This document shows, one piece after another, positions 48,268-61,062 of a stretch of 64,000 bases of DNA (position 1 is the stretch's first letter; the number at the start of each line of letters is the position of its first letter). Position numbers and translations under genes: made by a program. The DNA is from Knoxdaviesia capensis (lineage: Eukaryota > Ascomycota > Sordariomycetes > Microascales > Gondwanamycetaceae). The notes below the pieces were generated by a model. The model had not been told where the DNA came from. It searched no databases and saw nothing but the letters and a program-made list of their open reading frames with translations. The stretch is from the NCBI GenBank assembly GCA_001510575.1, contig LNGK01000017.1, positions 69,194 to 133,193 on the forward strand. The letters are read 5' to 3'.

Positions 48268-50021
48268 GGCCTAGAAATGAACGCCAAAAAATATTTCCAG
48301 CAAAGTTAGACATGGCGTTCAGAAATAGAGAGATATAAACACATTCACGGCGTGAAAAGCGTTCGTGTCTCTTTTCATTATTTTTGTTTCTCACATGCAC
48401 GTATCGGGAACATGCAGAGCAAACGGAGGTAGTTACCCACCATGATGATGCTGGAACGTGTCTGGCGAGACTGCCGTTTTGGGCTCGAGGAGCGATGACA
48501 ACTGGCTCGAACGACGGGAGGAGGGAGGAAAGACAATCGTTCAGAATAAAAGAGAGTGTTGTTTTCAATAGATTCGGCGTGTACGAGCACAATATCTTCT
48601 AAATCAAAGCAATGTATTGTCTGTCGCAGCGGCGTGATGTGTTAGTTCTCAAGTTTAAGTTGTTGACTTTGGTTGCAATGTTTACTTTCGATAAGCTGAT
48701 AAGCCGATAAGCGGTCGCACCAGTGATAGGGCCCAGCCAATAAACTGCGGCAAACCGATGACGAAGCACAATCCCTATGCCCCTGTCAAAACTCCAACCC
48801 TAAGCCGGCCCCCGATGCTCCGAGATGGGATCGTCGCAACCGCTCACACGAAACAAGATCGACAGCGTTTGTGAGTTCATTATTTCTATGGTGAGCACGA
48901 AATGTGTTTTCAATGCCCTATGAGCTAAACGATAATTCCAATCTCCTCATCAACCGTCCCGTTTCCCTGAGATGGTAGCGGTCAAAGATCTCTCAGTAAG
49001 CCTCACGAGGAAGCATGCGGCCACAACTATCAGCACACATTGCAGTACAAATACGTATGCATAAATCTGCTTCTTCAACCCCACCCCACAGCATCTTCAA
49101 GCCTTATCGCTAAAAAACCTAAAATCAAAGATGAACCCTTAGCCCTGCACAGCAAAATTTAGGGGGAGATGGAAACATTTCAGAGTCAGCGAAACCTCGT
49201 CGAAACCCGCCCAGACCACATCAACTGAAAAGTCAGGACTCACACGTTCCCCCCTATTTCAGAGTTTCACAGGCTTCGTTTTCATGTACTCTGCAATCTA
49301 GCGATAATCTTATCGAGGACTGGCCGCCCCCCCTTATCATCTCTTTTTCCAGAGCCAGCCAGACAGACACAATATTATTGCGGGCTTCGTAGCCGCCGTT
49401 TCCTTCAGCCAATTGGACTGGACCCCCCTGATATCCTTCGAGATTCCTTCTAGCTTATACAGACACCCCCCTTTTTCTACGCCTTAAACGCATTCTTCAC
49501 AGTCACCCGCATATCATGTCTTGGTAGTTGCCAGTTCTCACTACACACTGTGTATGCCCGGCTCTTCGATTGTCTCGAAGCGCTTCCATCGGTGACGACG
49601 CCTGCTCTATACATACTGACCGAGGACCGGAGTGACTGTGACCTTGAGTGATGACTAGAAGGCGATAGAGACAGAGAAAGAAAGAACACGCACACCAGCG
49701 ACGATAGGACCAAAACCACTTCCACGATAGTTCACGCAGATCCCCAAAGACATCCAGCGCATACCCGCATTGCATACTGTGTTTCCAGCTTCACTCTGCT
49801 GTACCCGGCCTGGGCTTTTCCATGCGTAACAGCTTGGGGATCTCCAAAGGCAGACGTTAAGGCAGTGTGCCCTCACCACTCCCCGTTACTCGGCATAGTC
49901 ACCACTGAAGCAGAGAGAGAGAGTGAGAGTGAACCCCCATCACTTCTCTCCTCCAGCCCCTTCATAACGCGGGCCTCTCCCTCGGAGATCCGCTCGTGCC
50001 AGCGGCGATCAACCTTCAACC
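48268..50021. promoter_or_regulatory. Divergent promoter region of the light-chain gene and AFI1
   Basis: 1.75 kb with no supported gene. GA-rich sequence (about 49908-49935) lies before AFI1. The motifs AACCCTAAG (about 48799) and AACCCTTAGCCCT (about 49134) are telomere-like. Confidence 0.5.
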
Positions 50022-52757
50022 ATGGCTTCAACCCAGACCGCCGAAGTTCCGTTCCTTATACGTACAACCCCCAACGATCCTCCCCCGTCAAGTTGGCAGC
50101 ACGCCCGAAACCGCACCTCGCTGTCGTCTTTCCCTCCGCGTTCCCCATCACAACTTTCGCAAGCCTCCCGGCCGTCGCGGTCCCCGAAACCGCCCATGGC
50201 CGACTCCATCGACCGCTCTTCGAACCCCAGCTCGACGTCCATGGCTCCGTCCGTGGCCGTCTCGTCGTCCCAACACTCCTCCCTCTCCAACGGCGCCGTC
50301 ATCCGCCGATACAACCCCGATGCCCACCCTCCACGCAAGCTGCGGTCACAATACCCGCGCGGCTCGTCGGAAAACCATGTCGAATACATCCTCGTGGCCT
50401 CGTTCGATATCGATCGCGGCCCCGTCATGGAACACCAGTACCCCGTGGCCATCACCGGAGACGAGAACATGCTGGCTGAACTCATGCTTCCCGACCAAAC
50501 CCACGTGAGAAACCAAGACTGGACCATCTTCTTCCTGCACAAGGACACGAGCCAGGAAGAGGAGGAACAAGAACGGCAAGACAAACGACGCCGCCGACGT
50601 CGGCGACAACGGAAAACCCGGGCTCTGGGACTTGCTGACACCGACACCGACGACGACGATTTGGATGGTGATGAAGACGCCGACGATCTCGACGACGACG
50701 ACGATGATTACGACTCAATTGATAGCGAACCCGAAGGCGGCGAAGGGCCCCCACTGATATACGTCCTCAATCTTGTGAACACAAAACAAGACAAAACCGT
50801 CAAGCGTGGAGCTGTAGTGAAGGCCATGGCAATATGCACGCGACATCCATTCCTCCACATATACAAGGTTCGTTTTGTTGCTCTTGGGTTGCTTTTCGAG
50901 ATCCCGCTGGCCTTTGAGGCTCCGGCTCGGCTGCCTGCGCGGGGCATTAACAAAGAGACGCACAAACGAATGCAATTGCTAACCCTTATTTCCTGCCCAT
51001 CTTCTAGCCGCTTCTCCTTCTCGCCCTCGAAGAATACTTCAAATCCCCCGTCCCCGAGACGTTGTCGATGCTTTACGATGCCGTCAACGCCATGGACCTC
51101 TCTCTTCTCCCCAAACTCAGCTTGTTGGAACGACACCTGCTGCAGGCCAGCGACAACAAGGACTTGTTTGTAGAAAAGTTTGAGCAGATGATCCGTATGC
51201 GGATAGCCGAAGACCGCGGGAATGCTGCAGACAACGACCCAGCCGCGGTCGCCGATGCGACCCGCACCCCGCCGAGACGGCCAGGAATCGCCCGCACGGG
51301 TACGAAGGCCCATATTGAGGGGCACTCGGAGTACTCGGTGCCCCGCGACACCCACGAATTCGAGAGCCGGGTGATGTACAAGGGCATTCCCATTCCCATC
51401 AAGGTGCCGGTTGCGGTGATGCCAGAGAGCGTCGGAGATTTCTCGCTGATCAAGCTGATCCAGAACTTCTCCAACACCCACTCGAAGCAGCCGCAGCCAT
51501 ACACTCCCCACGCCCACCTAACAACCAGCGGTCCGAACACCCACCCGATAATCGTGCTTGTTAACGCCCTTCTCACGCAAAAGCGCGTCATCTTTCTGGG
51601 CCACAACATGCCGTCCGGCGAGGTGGCCGAGGCGGTGCTGGCCGCGTGTGCGCTGGTATCGGGTGGACTCCTGCGCGGCTTCACCCGGCACGCGTTCCCG
51701 TATACCGACCTGACAAAAGTCGACGACCTGCTCAACGTGCCCGGCTTCATCGCCGGCGTGACCAACCCCACCTTTGAGCTGCACCCGGAGTGGTGGGACG
51801 TGCTGTGCGACCTGCCCAGCGGCCGCGTCAAGATCAGCAGCAAGATCGAGCCGGCCGGCGTGACCGAGGGCCAGGTGTACTTTCAGCAGCAGCACCCAGC
51901 CTACACAGGCCTGGTCGGCCACTACAGCCTGGCCAGCTCGGCAATCAACGACCTGACGGGCGACGGCGCCTTCATGGCGGATATCCTCAAGAGCATCTCC
52001 ATGCGCCTTGGCGAGCGTGTCATTCGCGCGAAGTGGCGTGATTGGGTGCTCAAGTTCACGCGCATTGCCGCTGCGTTCGAGGAGTCCGTGTATGGCGCCA
52101 GCGCACTGTACATTGGTGGTGACGAGCCGGAGTCTACGGCGGCCGGGTCGACGGGCCATGGCTACGTGTGGCCGGACGACGCGGCCAAGAGCAAAGAGTT
52201 GGCGGGTAATGTGACGCGCATTGAGGGGTGGCGGAACACGAGAAGCTACTATAGCTTCATTCAGGTATGAATCTCTCCCGGTGCTAACATTCCTCTCATT
52301 CACAATGTTTTCTAACTCTGGCTTTCCTCTCTCACAGGACCTTGCGCAGATGTACACCGTCCGACCCCTAAAGGGCGTCGACCTGCACCACATGCACGAC
52401 CGTCTGCGCACACAGCGCCTCACGCCCGCGCAAAGCCGGGACATTTACCTGGCGTTCTCGAAGATCGTGTACTCGTACGACGAGATCTGCCTGCTGCTAA
52501 CCGTGGCGCCAGAGGCACACGCGGGGCTCTTCTACATCGCGCTGGGCCTGTTCCACCGGGACCGCGACGTGCGCGTGAAGACGGCCGACCTGCTCGAGCG
52601 CCTCAGCGAGCACGAGGCCGGCCAGCACTGGTGGGCGGCGCTGAGCCGGTTCGAGAAGCTGGCGTTTCAGCGCATCAAGCGCGACATGGACGCCGAGATG
52701 CGGGCCAAGCTGGAGAAAGAGGGCTTGGCACCCGGCCCGGAGAAGCGCATCAGCTAA
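50022..52757 (+). CDS. AFI1: AFI1/MesA polarity protein (DENN-like, Arf3 docking and SPA domains)
   Basis: Exons 50022-50867, 51008-52264 and 52338-52757 give 840 residues. After a Ser/Pro-rich start, the Afi1 N-terminal domain opens with [20 protein letters not shown] (about 118) and continues past an Arg-rich and acidic insert ([20 protein letters not shown], then a D-run) to [20 protein letters not shown]. The SPA region follows in exon 2, with [40 protein letters not shown] and [17 protein letters not shown]. Yeast Afi1 docks Arf3 for polarised growth, and MesA of Aspergillus nidulans stabilises the polarity axis. It converges on the formylglutathione hydrolase gene. Confidence 0.9.
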
Positions 52758-53072
52758 CTACTAACTTCTCCTCAGCATTCGTGCTTATTACAGCCTGGTA
52801 CTGCCATACCGGATGCATTTTTATCTTCCGTTGCTTTTTTGAGTATCCAGTTATCGTTTTGGTTTACTTCGTTGGTTTCTTAGCTTTCATTTTTTCTCGC
52901 ATGTTTCATGTTTCGTGTTTTCGGGAGCGGCACTGCAATACAGCTTGTTACATATTTGATATTTTTGTCAATTTGCATATTTTTCTTTCTTCTGAACATA
53001 TGTACCCGCTGGGAAACCCCCATAGCAAAGGCTCTCTCCCCTATTGATACATTGTGTGCACTGAATACATAT

Positions 53073-54071
53073 CTACAGACCCAGGAACTTGGCGTGGTGC
53101 TTGATGTGATCAGCACCGAACGTCGAGATGAAGAAGTACGAGTGGTCGTAGCCCTGAAGAGAGGGGGAGAGTGTTAGGACTATATATGGTGTCAATGTTA
53201 GGGTTAGGGTTGGTTTTATCATCTCACCTCGTGGTACCGCGTGGATAGACCGTCCAGACCAGCCTCTTTCACCGCAGCCTCAAAGTTCTCTGGGAGCAGT
53301 TGCTTCTGCTTGTAGAAGTTGTCACCAAGGCCCTGTTGAGATATTGTTATTAGCATTTCGTACCCCCCAAGTCACACATGTACGTTCCGGAGGTCAACCT
53401 ACGACATCAATCAAGGCATTGAGCGGGCCCTTCCACGACTTGACCAGCTCAGTAGCATCATGCTTCTTCCACTCCTCCTTGTTCTCGCCAATGTACCCCT
53501 TGAACGCCTTCTCGCCCCACGGGCATTTGGCGGGGTTCGAGATCGGCGCCCACGCGCTAACACTGGCGAACATGCCGGGGTTCTTGAGGTACAGGGTCAG
53601 CGCGCCGTGGCCGCCCATCGAGTGTCCCGAGATGGCCTTGCGCGAGGCGTCCAGCTCGGGGAACGCCGCGAACAGCAGCCGCGGCAGCTCGTCGACGATG
53701 TAGGTCTGCATGCGGTAGTTGGCGCTGTAGGGCGCCTGGACCGCGTCGACGTAGAACGACGCCGCCGAGCCAAAGTCCCAGTTGTCGTGCTCGCCCGGCA
53801 GGTCCAGCCCGCGCGGCGACGTGTCCGGCCACACCAGGGCCAGGCCCGCCGCCGCGGCGTGCGCGTGCAGGAAGCCCTTCTCCGTGCAGTTGTCGGGCGA
53901 GCACGTCAGGCCGGAGAGGTAGAACAGCACGGGTGCGGGCGCCGCCGCAGTGGCTTGCGGCGGGAGGAAGATGTTCACCGCCATCGGCGTGCCGGTCGCT
54001 TCCGATGCGTGCGAGAGCTTGAGGATCCGGCCTCCGAAGGAGTAGATGGTGGCTTTGGTCTCGAAGGCCAT
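53073..54071 (-). CDS. S-formylglutathione hydrolase (esterase D family)
   Basis: Exons 53403-54071, 53228-53332 and 53073-53153 give 284 residues, the standard length. It hydrolyses S-formylglutathione to formate and glutathione in formaldehyde detoxification. The nucleophile is Ser151 in [24 protein letters not shown] (about 52-67) is the family's oxyanion-side signature, [17 protein letters not shown] in exon 2 carries the Asp, and GYDHSYFF in exon 3 the His. The intron-1 donor must be GTAGGT at 53402; using GTTGAC just downstream puts a stop into exon 2. The second intron contains a telomere-like repeat. Confidence 0.93.
53198..53212. repeat. Interstitial telomere-like repeat in an intron
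   Basis: TTAGGGTTAGGGTTG lies inside the second intron of the formylglutathione hydrolase gene. On the sense strand it reads CCCTAACCCTAAC, so it also supplies a CTAAC branch-point-like sequence. Confidence 0.8.
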
Positions 54072-54895
54072 GGTGGGATGTTGGTTGCTTCAGAGGTCGT
54101 TAGGGTTCAGGGTTGAGGGAGAATCGCGGGGTAGTGCAGGTCTGGTATATAATACTACTGAAAGATGAGATTTTGGATGAGGTTCTCGAAATAGATGAAG
54201 GAGGTTTGAAATTGAAACTGTAGAGAACAGTGGAATAGGAGAAGATAAAAGACAAACGATGTTCTCGGACACTCTCGGTATCAACTTTGACGCCTTATGT
54301 CGGCAGTTGTTTTAAGCCCCGCCTCGGCAGTGATGAAGGATGGACCAAATATATAAATACATGACCAAGCACGTATACGCAGCCTATGCGTCTTCATATA
54401 TATGGCCGACTGGCCTCCTCGCTTGGCAGCCGACGACGTTTTCATACTATATATGATGAGCTGGTGTCAGAAACTGGCGTCACACAACTACGCGAACATG
54501 CGTTGGTATAGAATAGCAGAAAAGAGGATGTATTAGGAAGAGTTTTAGGTCAGGGGCCTAGACCTCGGAGGTCTAGATATTTACCCCTCCCTACTACTAC
54601 CTAAAGATAATAACTAACAATACACGGTTATGCCTTCCACTAAGGCCCTTCCTTCCTTCCCTCAGGCGTCACCCGCCAACGGGTATACGTACGAGAAGAG
54701 GAATGGGTTAAATGTGAATATTCAAAATATAAAAGAAAAATTGAAAATGAACTAAATAAAGGCCAGTGTAAGAGCGCAGAGAAAAGCATTACACGCTCAT
54801 CATCACGCCGAAGTCCTGATCTTTCCGGACCCGAACTCAACACCCCTTCAAGCCAGTATCAAAAGCCCAGACACCACTAACACCCAGACGTACAC
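54072..54895. promoter_or_regulatory. Formylglutathione hydrolase promoter side and spacer
   Basis: On the minus strand a TATTATATACC sequence (about 54145-54155) lies about 80 bp upstream of the hydrolase start. AGGGTT elements occur at 54100-54115. Some TA-rich sequence at about 54530-54620 resembles a short old repeat fragment. No gene is supported. Confidence 0.4.
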
Positions 54896-55492
54896 CTACT
54901 CCTGGGCAAGGTTGGGCACGCCCGCAACTTGCTGGATCACCTCCGTGGGCCAGAGGATCGCCTGAGCCCACGGCGACGATCTCACGAGATAGCTGATGCG
55001 GCGGACGACTTTATCTCCCCACACCATCAGAAACCAGCAGCCGGCCTCCATGGCGTTGAGAACGACGCAGTAGTGCGTGACTACAGCGAGGGCGGCCGGA
55101 TCGCGTCGCCGGAGCAGCGTAAGATACGCTTCCGGCATAGCCAGCGGCCACAGGAACATTGTGCGATGCGCCACCGACACCGTGGCCCGGACCGAGGGCT
55201 GAGGCTGCTCGATACAGTTGACGAGCATGGTAGTGGCCACCGTGATGAGTGAAATGTCGGGATCGCGTGGGAGTCCGTCGTCGCCCAGTTCTCCGGGGCA
55301 GGTGGCAACCAAGTGCTCGCGAATCCTGTGCAGCTCGCAGGCGAGGGGCCGCAGAGGAGCGGTTTCATCGGCCGTTCCGGGCTCGGGCGTGGTATTGATA
55401 AGAAGACCCTGCATGTGACTGTTGTGCAACGTCTCACCGGCTAGATGCATGATGACGCCCATGCCACGCTGGAGTGAGATGATTTCCAGCAT
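54896..55492 (-). pseudogene. C-terminal fragment of a fungal Zn2Cys6-type transcription regulator
   Basis: A 198-codon frame reads like the C-terminal domain of Upc2-like fungal regulators. ISLQRGMGVIM is followed by LACELHRIREHL. LTLLRRRDPAALAVVTHYCV precedes AMEAGCWFLMVWGDKVVRRI and the final ILWPTEVI. These correspond to the family's LLRG, ALVLLAHYAVLL...CWWLRGWG and WP..EI blocks. No Cys6 zinc cluster is visible in the next 2 kb upstream, and the frame is closed by a TGA about 60 bp before the ATG. The open frame just upstream (to 55968) is Ser-rich and carries no family blocks. It is a decayed gene, or a real gene with diverged 5' exons I cannot assemble. Confidence 0.5.
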
Positions 55493-58400
55493 GGCATCGA
55501 GGGGAAGTAGTAGTGGAAGACTGACATGAGCGGGGGGGCGGATTCAGATGATGCAGAAGGAGAGGCTGACGAGGTCGACGTCGATGACGGCAAATACGAC
55601 GAAGCTGCGTCACCTCTTGAAGCCGATGATTCAGCAATAGACCCTGCTACACAAGAATCTTCTGGGCGGAGGACAGGGTGATTGAATTCATGACCAAGAA
55701 TAAAGTCAGGAACCGAAGGCTGATCCCGGGGCTGCGGAGCTGCTGGGACCGGCCGGATTCGTCTGAAGAGGTACAGGCGAGCCCGTGAGGTGGCTGTTGT
55801 CAAAAGCCGGATGCTGTTGCACGGGGAAAGTGCCATTTTCGAATTCTTTCGAGTAGGCCTATCGCGTCGCCAGAGGCGGAGGACAGCAGTAGAGGGTTGA
55901 GAAGTTCTAGAAGAGCGTCGGAGAGTTAGCGCGAGACCATGAAACTGCGTGTAACATTGTTGCGCCATTCCATCGGGACTAGATCTATGGCGATATAAAA
56001 CAGCGAGACTGAAACAAAGAGAGAGAAGAAGAGATCAGGCGAGATACGGCTGACCGAGAAGACGAGAGACTAGATGCAGGAGTCTAGAGGTAAGGATAAG
56101 ACGGCAGGATGGCAACGCCGAACGAAGTTCTTGGAAGGAGCGATGCACGGCTGCAACATATACGGATTCACATGCATTTCCAGTCACACGCCTTCCGTTC
56201 CTGTCAATCTGGGTCTGGGTTACGCCTTCCCGAAGCCGTCGGACCACATTGTCCGTCGGCCGTAGACTTGCTGGAAGGGCTTGAAGCCCTTCTTTCCGGA
56301 ACAGACTGACAAAGCAAATGCCCACAACCTCTTCTTGACCAAATCTCTGCTCTCATGTCATTCTTGCCGCTATCGTCGTGATCTTTCTATCTCTCTTGAC
56401 TTGAGACTCTCTCGTTCAGCTTCACGTTTGCGTTTGCTTCACAGCCCGTCTATGGCATCATTACTCTGGGACACTTTTCGTCTGTTCGTTTTGGGGGCAT
56501 GGATCTCTCTATGCAGACACACTCACTGGGCATCAACGAACACCCAACAACTGGCTGGGTTCAATACATATTCACATTCCCCGGCGTTTAGAGAACTCGG
56601 GTTCTCAATATGTATTCGGGCTGGATTCACCACTGGTGGGATGCTCGGCGACTGTCCACACGCTGCCAATTCTGCCAACTCATCCAGCCGATCTGGGCCC
56701 TTTACGCGGAAGAGACGTTGAAGGAGGGGGCATGTCGAGGTCTTAGGGTCCGAGAGGTTCGACAAGGCTGCATTTGACAGAGTGCCACAGACCCGCGCTG
56801 CAAGGGAGCTGCTCGCCACACTACATGTTCAAAACGGAGAAACCAAGCGACGTTAGCGAATTCGGAAGCGGACGAGGCGACAGTACGGAGCGGAAGCTTC
56901 CTGCCCTTCCATTTGCCTGGTGCCCACAACCCCCTTCCACTTGAACAGTTCAAGCTTTCCACCCCCATGGCGTGGCTGCACAGCAACTCTCTAGGTGGTG
57001 AGTCACGCCTGGGCGGTTGTTGTTGGTTGTATGAAGGTCGCCGACTGGGCGCCCACCTCGGGAGACACCTAGCGCTACCTTGATGGACCTGGATCGCTCT
57101 CTGGCTTTTCTCCTGCGGCCGTCAGGCATATCTCCGGATTTCACGGACCTTGACCCGACGCTTCTTGCAGCGAAGACGCCCAGTTCTGGATTTTCGGTAT
57201 CCGAGCTTCTTCATGTCGGCGAAGACTGTGTGAAACATTCGGTTTCGTTTTCGGGCTCTTGTTGAGGAATCATGAACAAAAACACGAGGCAAGAATTCGC
57301 AGGCTGTCGTCTAGAGCAGACTAAACGACTAACCACGAACGGGAGCGAGAACGAGGTTGGAAAATTTCCTTCACCAAGACGGAAACAGGAAAAATTCCGA
57401 AGTCTTGCGAAGACGAAAAACAAAAAGAAAGAGATGTGGGAGCAGCGGCCTTCAAAAGGAACTGCGTGGGAAAAGGGTCGGCTGGCAATAAAGGCCGTCT
57501 GATTGATGGCCACAACAGAGACAGAGATACCTACCGCTTGCACTCACACATTCTCTATCCCTGGCCTGGTGCGCTCTGCTCTCGCATACTCGTTCGGGGG
57601 GTGCTCTGTGTGCGCCAGCGAAGCACAGGGCGACAAGTCGGGCAGCAACGAAGCTAGTCCGATCAGATCGTGATGACGATACAGAAGCAGAGTCCTCTCC
57701 ACAGCTATCTGCAGCCGCAAAAGTGCGTGATGGTGACCGACCCGGCGAGCCCTAGCGAATGGACGACGGATTCGAGAGCTCGCTTATCGACAGCAGAAGT
57801 GCGCTCCGCTTGCCGCGGAATGGTGAGAAAGTGATGGCACCCAAAGCTGACTGCAATTCATTGCCTCGTCAGCAGATGTGAGGTTATTTTTGAGATCTGT
57901 AGGGCTTTTGGGGTCCCGAGCAGGGGTTGAGGAAATGCTGTTAAGCTTTAAGGTTGACGGCTGATGGGGCCCTTCAGGCCTTAAGGGGATATAGATCCGC
58001 CCGCGGATTCATTTCCTTTAGCTGTGTTTGATCTCGATACTGATTCAGTTCCTTTCTTCAGGTTCTTTTTTGTTTCTCTCATCGCGCGCGCGACTCTGGG
58101 GACCGTCTTCCTCGACCGACCCGCTTATCAGATCTGGATCCCGCTGACTGACCACCCTCAGACAAGTCAGAACTTTCGACCACGACACATATATGGATGG
58201 GCTGTGCTCGAGTGTCCAGCGGCAAGCCCTGTGGAGTCGATGAGGCTGAGTCCCGGAGGGTTAACCGACCGTACTTATACTTGCAGATTACTCCTCGACA
58301 GCTTGATTGGCCTTGGAAGCAATGCCACCACCACCGGATTGTTTCACGTCGGATTTCATCCGATCCCGCTGTCAACCCCATATGTCGACAGTACGCGTGT

Positions 58401-59587
58401 TGTCATGGGCAAAGCCACAATGGCTGTTTTATTAAGATGAGATGGATGCTAGATCTGGCTCCAATTCCGGCCAATCGGTAAGAAGCAAGACCCCGAAAAG
58501 TCGACATCCATAACGCTGTCAACATTTAGGCCGGCGCGAGGCCTCAATGATCCTGGCCAAGCATGGCTTATCTCAGGTTTGGATCCTTTGGGGGGCTTTT
58601 TGCACCTTTTGATCCCGTGTTTTGGTCCGCGCCGTCCGGAGTGGCAGTTGTGGCCTTCCGGTCTCCAGAACAAACCGGAGTGCTTCCGAGTAAGCATTCT
58701 CCATCACCGGGCGGACGAATAATTCCCATCATGACTTTCTTTTCCTTTCGTTCTTGGCCTTTTCGCGGCGGCTACTAACACGCCGTGCTTCGAACAACGT
58801 GATTTCTGTACAGGAAACTCTCCGATGGCCGTCTCTCAATTCCTGGCGCGAGGCTCACAGCCCTACCGACGATGGCCCTCGTATTTTATTTTATTTTATT
58901 TTATCTATTTTTATTGACGACGCGTACGTATGCTTTTTCAGGGGTCCGTCCACCTATACCCTACACTCAACAGATTCGCCGGATTACCCCTGATTTTGGG
59001 AGACGGGCGAAGTAGCCCACTTGATTATCCGTATATGCTGATTATCCGGCACCCATATCAGTGTGTCTTTGCTCTCTTGAACAATTTTGCTGTCTGGAGA
59101 TTGGCAAGGCAGAACAGGGCGGTGACGCCTGAGACGGTTTACGCTTGCTCATGCCATGCCTTGACCCCTGTGAATCGTGTCTATTGACGCCGAAGGGGCC
59201 CAGGGAGGCCAACACGGACGGAGTTCAGGTCGTCCGTGTCCTTGCAATGCCGGAGTGAAGCCATCCTTTGACTCGGTGGCTAGAATCACATATAAACCAC
59301 GGCCACCCGAGATGTGTAGGAGATATCTTCACGATGTAGTTGAGCCCTAAGAGCCTCACGAACTAACCCTTCCCATAACCTGTACATTCATTCTGCACCT
59401 CGAAGCCGTGCATCACGTACTTGACATTTCTTTACATCCCTTCCATTTGTTCAGACCCCTTTCATAAGCCGACTTCCAAACCTCGACGACAAGCGAAACG
59501 CCACCGGCGTCAGACTTACCCAGACCCTGAGTGGTTAAAGAACGGGGACACCAACACCTTAAACAGACAACAACTCTCCAAACGACG
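55493..59587. other. Gene-free region between the regulator fragment and the RTA1-like gene
   Basis: 4.1 kb with no supported gene. It contains a (TTTTA)n microsatellite (about 58880-58905). TATAAA at 59290-59295, about 295 bp before the RTA1-like ATG, is a candidate TATA box. Confidence 0.45.
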
Positions 59588-60817
59588 ATGCCGAGCCTCG
59601 GGATCAACCCTTACCCCTATGATCCGTCGTTTGCGGCTGCGGCCACGTTGGCCGGCCTCTTTACGATTTCGACCCTGGCACACATCGTGCAGCTGGTGAT
59701 GAAGCGGACGTGGTACTTCATCCCGTTCCTCATAGGAGCAACATGTACGTTTGGAACACCTGACATCTGACATCCTGACATCTCTTCCCCTAACCCTCCC
59801 GCCCTCCGTTATCCTCACCTTTGAAAACAAGCGGTTCTCCCACTGCCGTGCTGATCGGTCTGACTCAGACGCAGGCTGCGTGAGGAACATCTGATCTAAT
59901 ACTCTCTTTCGCATTCCCCGCCCATCCAGTCGAGGCCGTCGGGTTCATCTTCCGCTGCATCTCCATCAAGGAAGCCCCCGATTACACGAAAAACCCCTTC
60001 ATCGTCCAGACCATCGGCATCCTGCTTGGCCCCGCGCTGTACGCTGCCTCAGTGTACATGGTTCTCGGCCGGATCATCATCCTGCTCGGCGCCGAGGAGT
60101 TGTCGCCTATCCGCAAGCGATGGCTGACGCCGCTGTTCGTCACGGGCGATGTGATCTCGTTCTGTGTGCAGGGACTCGGTAAGCTCCCCTTATTTCCCTT
60201 GTGGTCCTACAGCGTACCTTATATATACTAACTCGACCTTGCTGTTCTGCGGTTCTATAGGTGGCGGTCTCCTCGTGACCGGCGAGGACAAGAAGACTCT
60301 CGATCTCGGCCAGAATATGATTATCGTGGGTCTCTGGGTGCAGATCCTCTTCTTTGGCCTCTTCATCGTGGTCAGCGTCATCTTCCACCGCCGCATCATC
60401 CGCCGCCCAACCGCCCGCAGCAACACGGCCGACGTGCCCTGGCGGCGCTACCTGCTGATCATCTACGCGGCCAGCGGGCTGATTCTGCTGCGGTCGCTGT
60501 TCCGCACAGCCGAGTACATGGCCGGCCGCGACAGCGACCTGCAGACCAAGGAGATCTACCTGTACGTGCTGGACGCCGCACCGATGCTGTTCGTGCAGCT
60601 GCTGTTCAACATCCAGCACCCCAGCATGATCATCTCGCGCCGCGTGCTCGAGTCGATCCCGCTGAAGGATACCACTGATGACGGCGCGGATCCGCGCTAC
60701 CCACTGACTTCGGGATACCCGCCCAATGCCCCCTTTGGCCAGAACACTGGCTATGATCCGCAGGGCTCGTATGGACAGAACCCTGGCTACGGCCCGCAAA
60801 ACCGCGGATTTGCGTAG
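59588..60817 (+). CDS. RTA1-like seven-transmembrane protein
   Basis: Exons 59588-59744, 59930-60178 and 60261-60817 give 320 residues. The protein begins YPYDPSFAAAATLAGLFTIS, typical of the fungal RTA1 (lipid-translocating exporter-like) family. It has seven hydrophobic segments, with FEAVGFIFRC at the exon 1/2 junction, LLGPALYAASVYMVLGRI, the DVISFCVQGLGGGLLVTG segment at the exon 2/3 junction, and RSLFRTAEYM near helix 6. All are family landmarks. The cytosolic tail has three degenerate repeats of GYDPQGSYGQNPGYGP type. Members are linked to sterol/sphingolipid stress and drug tolerance, but the substrate here is unknown. It converges on the tyrosinase gene 245 bp away. Confidence 0.9.
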
Positions 60818-61062
60818 TGATTGCAGAGAATGAAATGTGCATGAGTTCGCATTCTGTTTCTCATCTGTGGGTTGTGTGCCATTCGTTGCCGATGTTCCAT
60901 ATCTCGACATTTCCCTTTCCTTATCCAGTCAGCAGTCAGGTGGTGGGGAGTTCCAATCTTCTTCCCCTTTCCTGTCCGTCCTGCTCACAAGTCCACACGC
61001 TGGCGTTTCACATGTTTGGTCTTTTATCACCCCCATACGCTCAAATCCATTCCCCTTCCTGT
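60818..61062. other. 3' spacer between convergent RTA1-like and tyrosinase genes
   Basis: 245 bp, with no gene. It must hold both 3' UTRs. Confidence 0.6.

Noticed and set aside
56035..56325. Possible N-terminal exon of the regulator fragment
   Set aside because: It contains no cysteine spacing of a Zn2Cys6 cluster and no similarity to the family.
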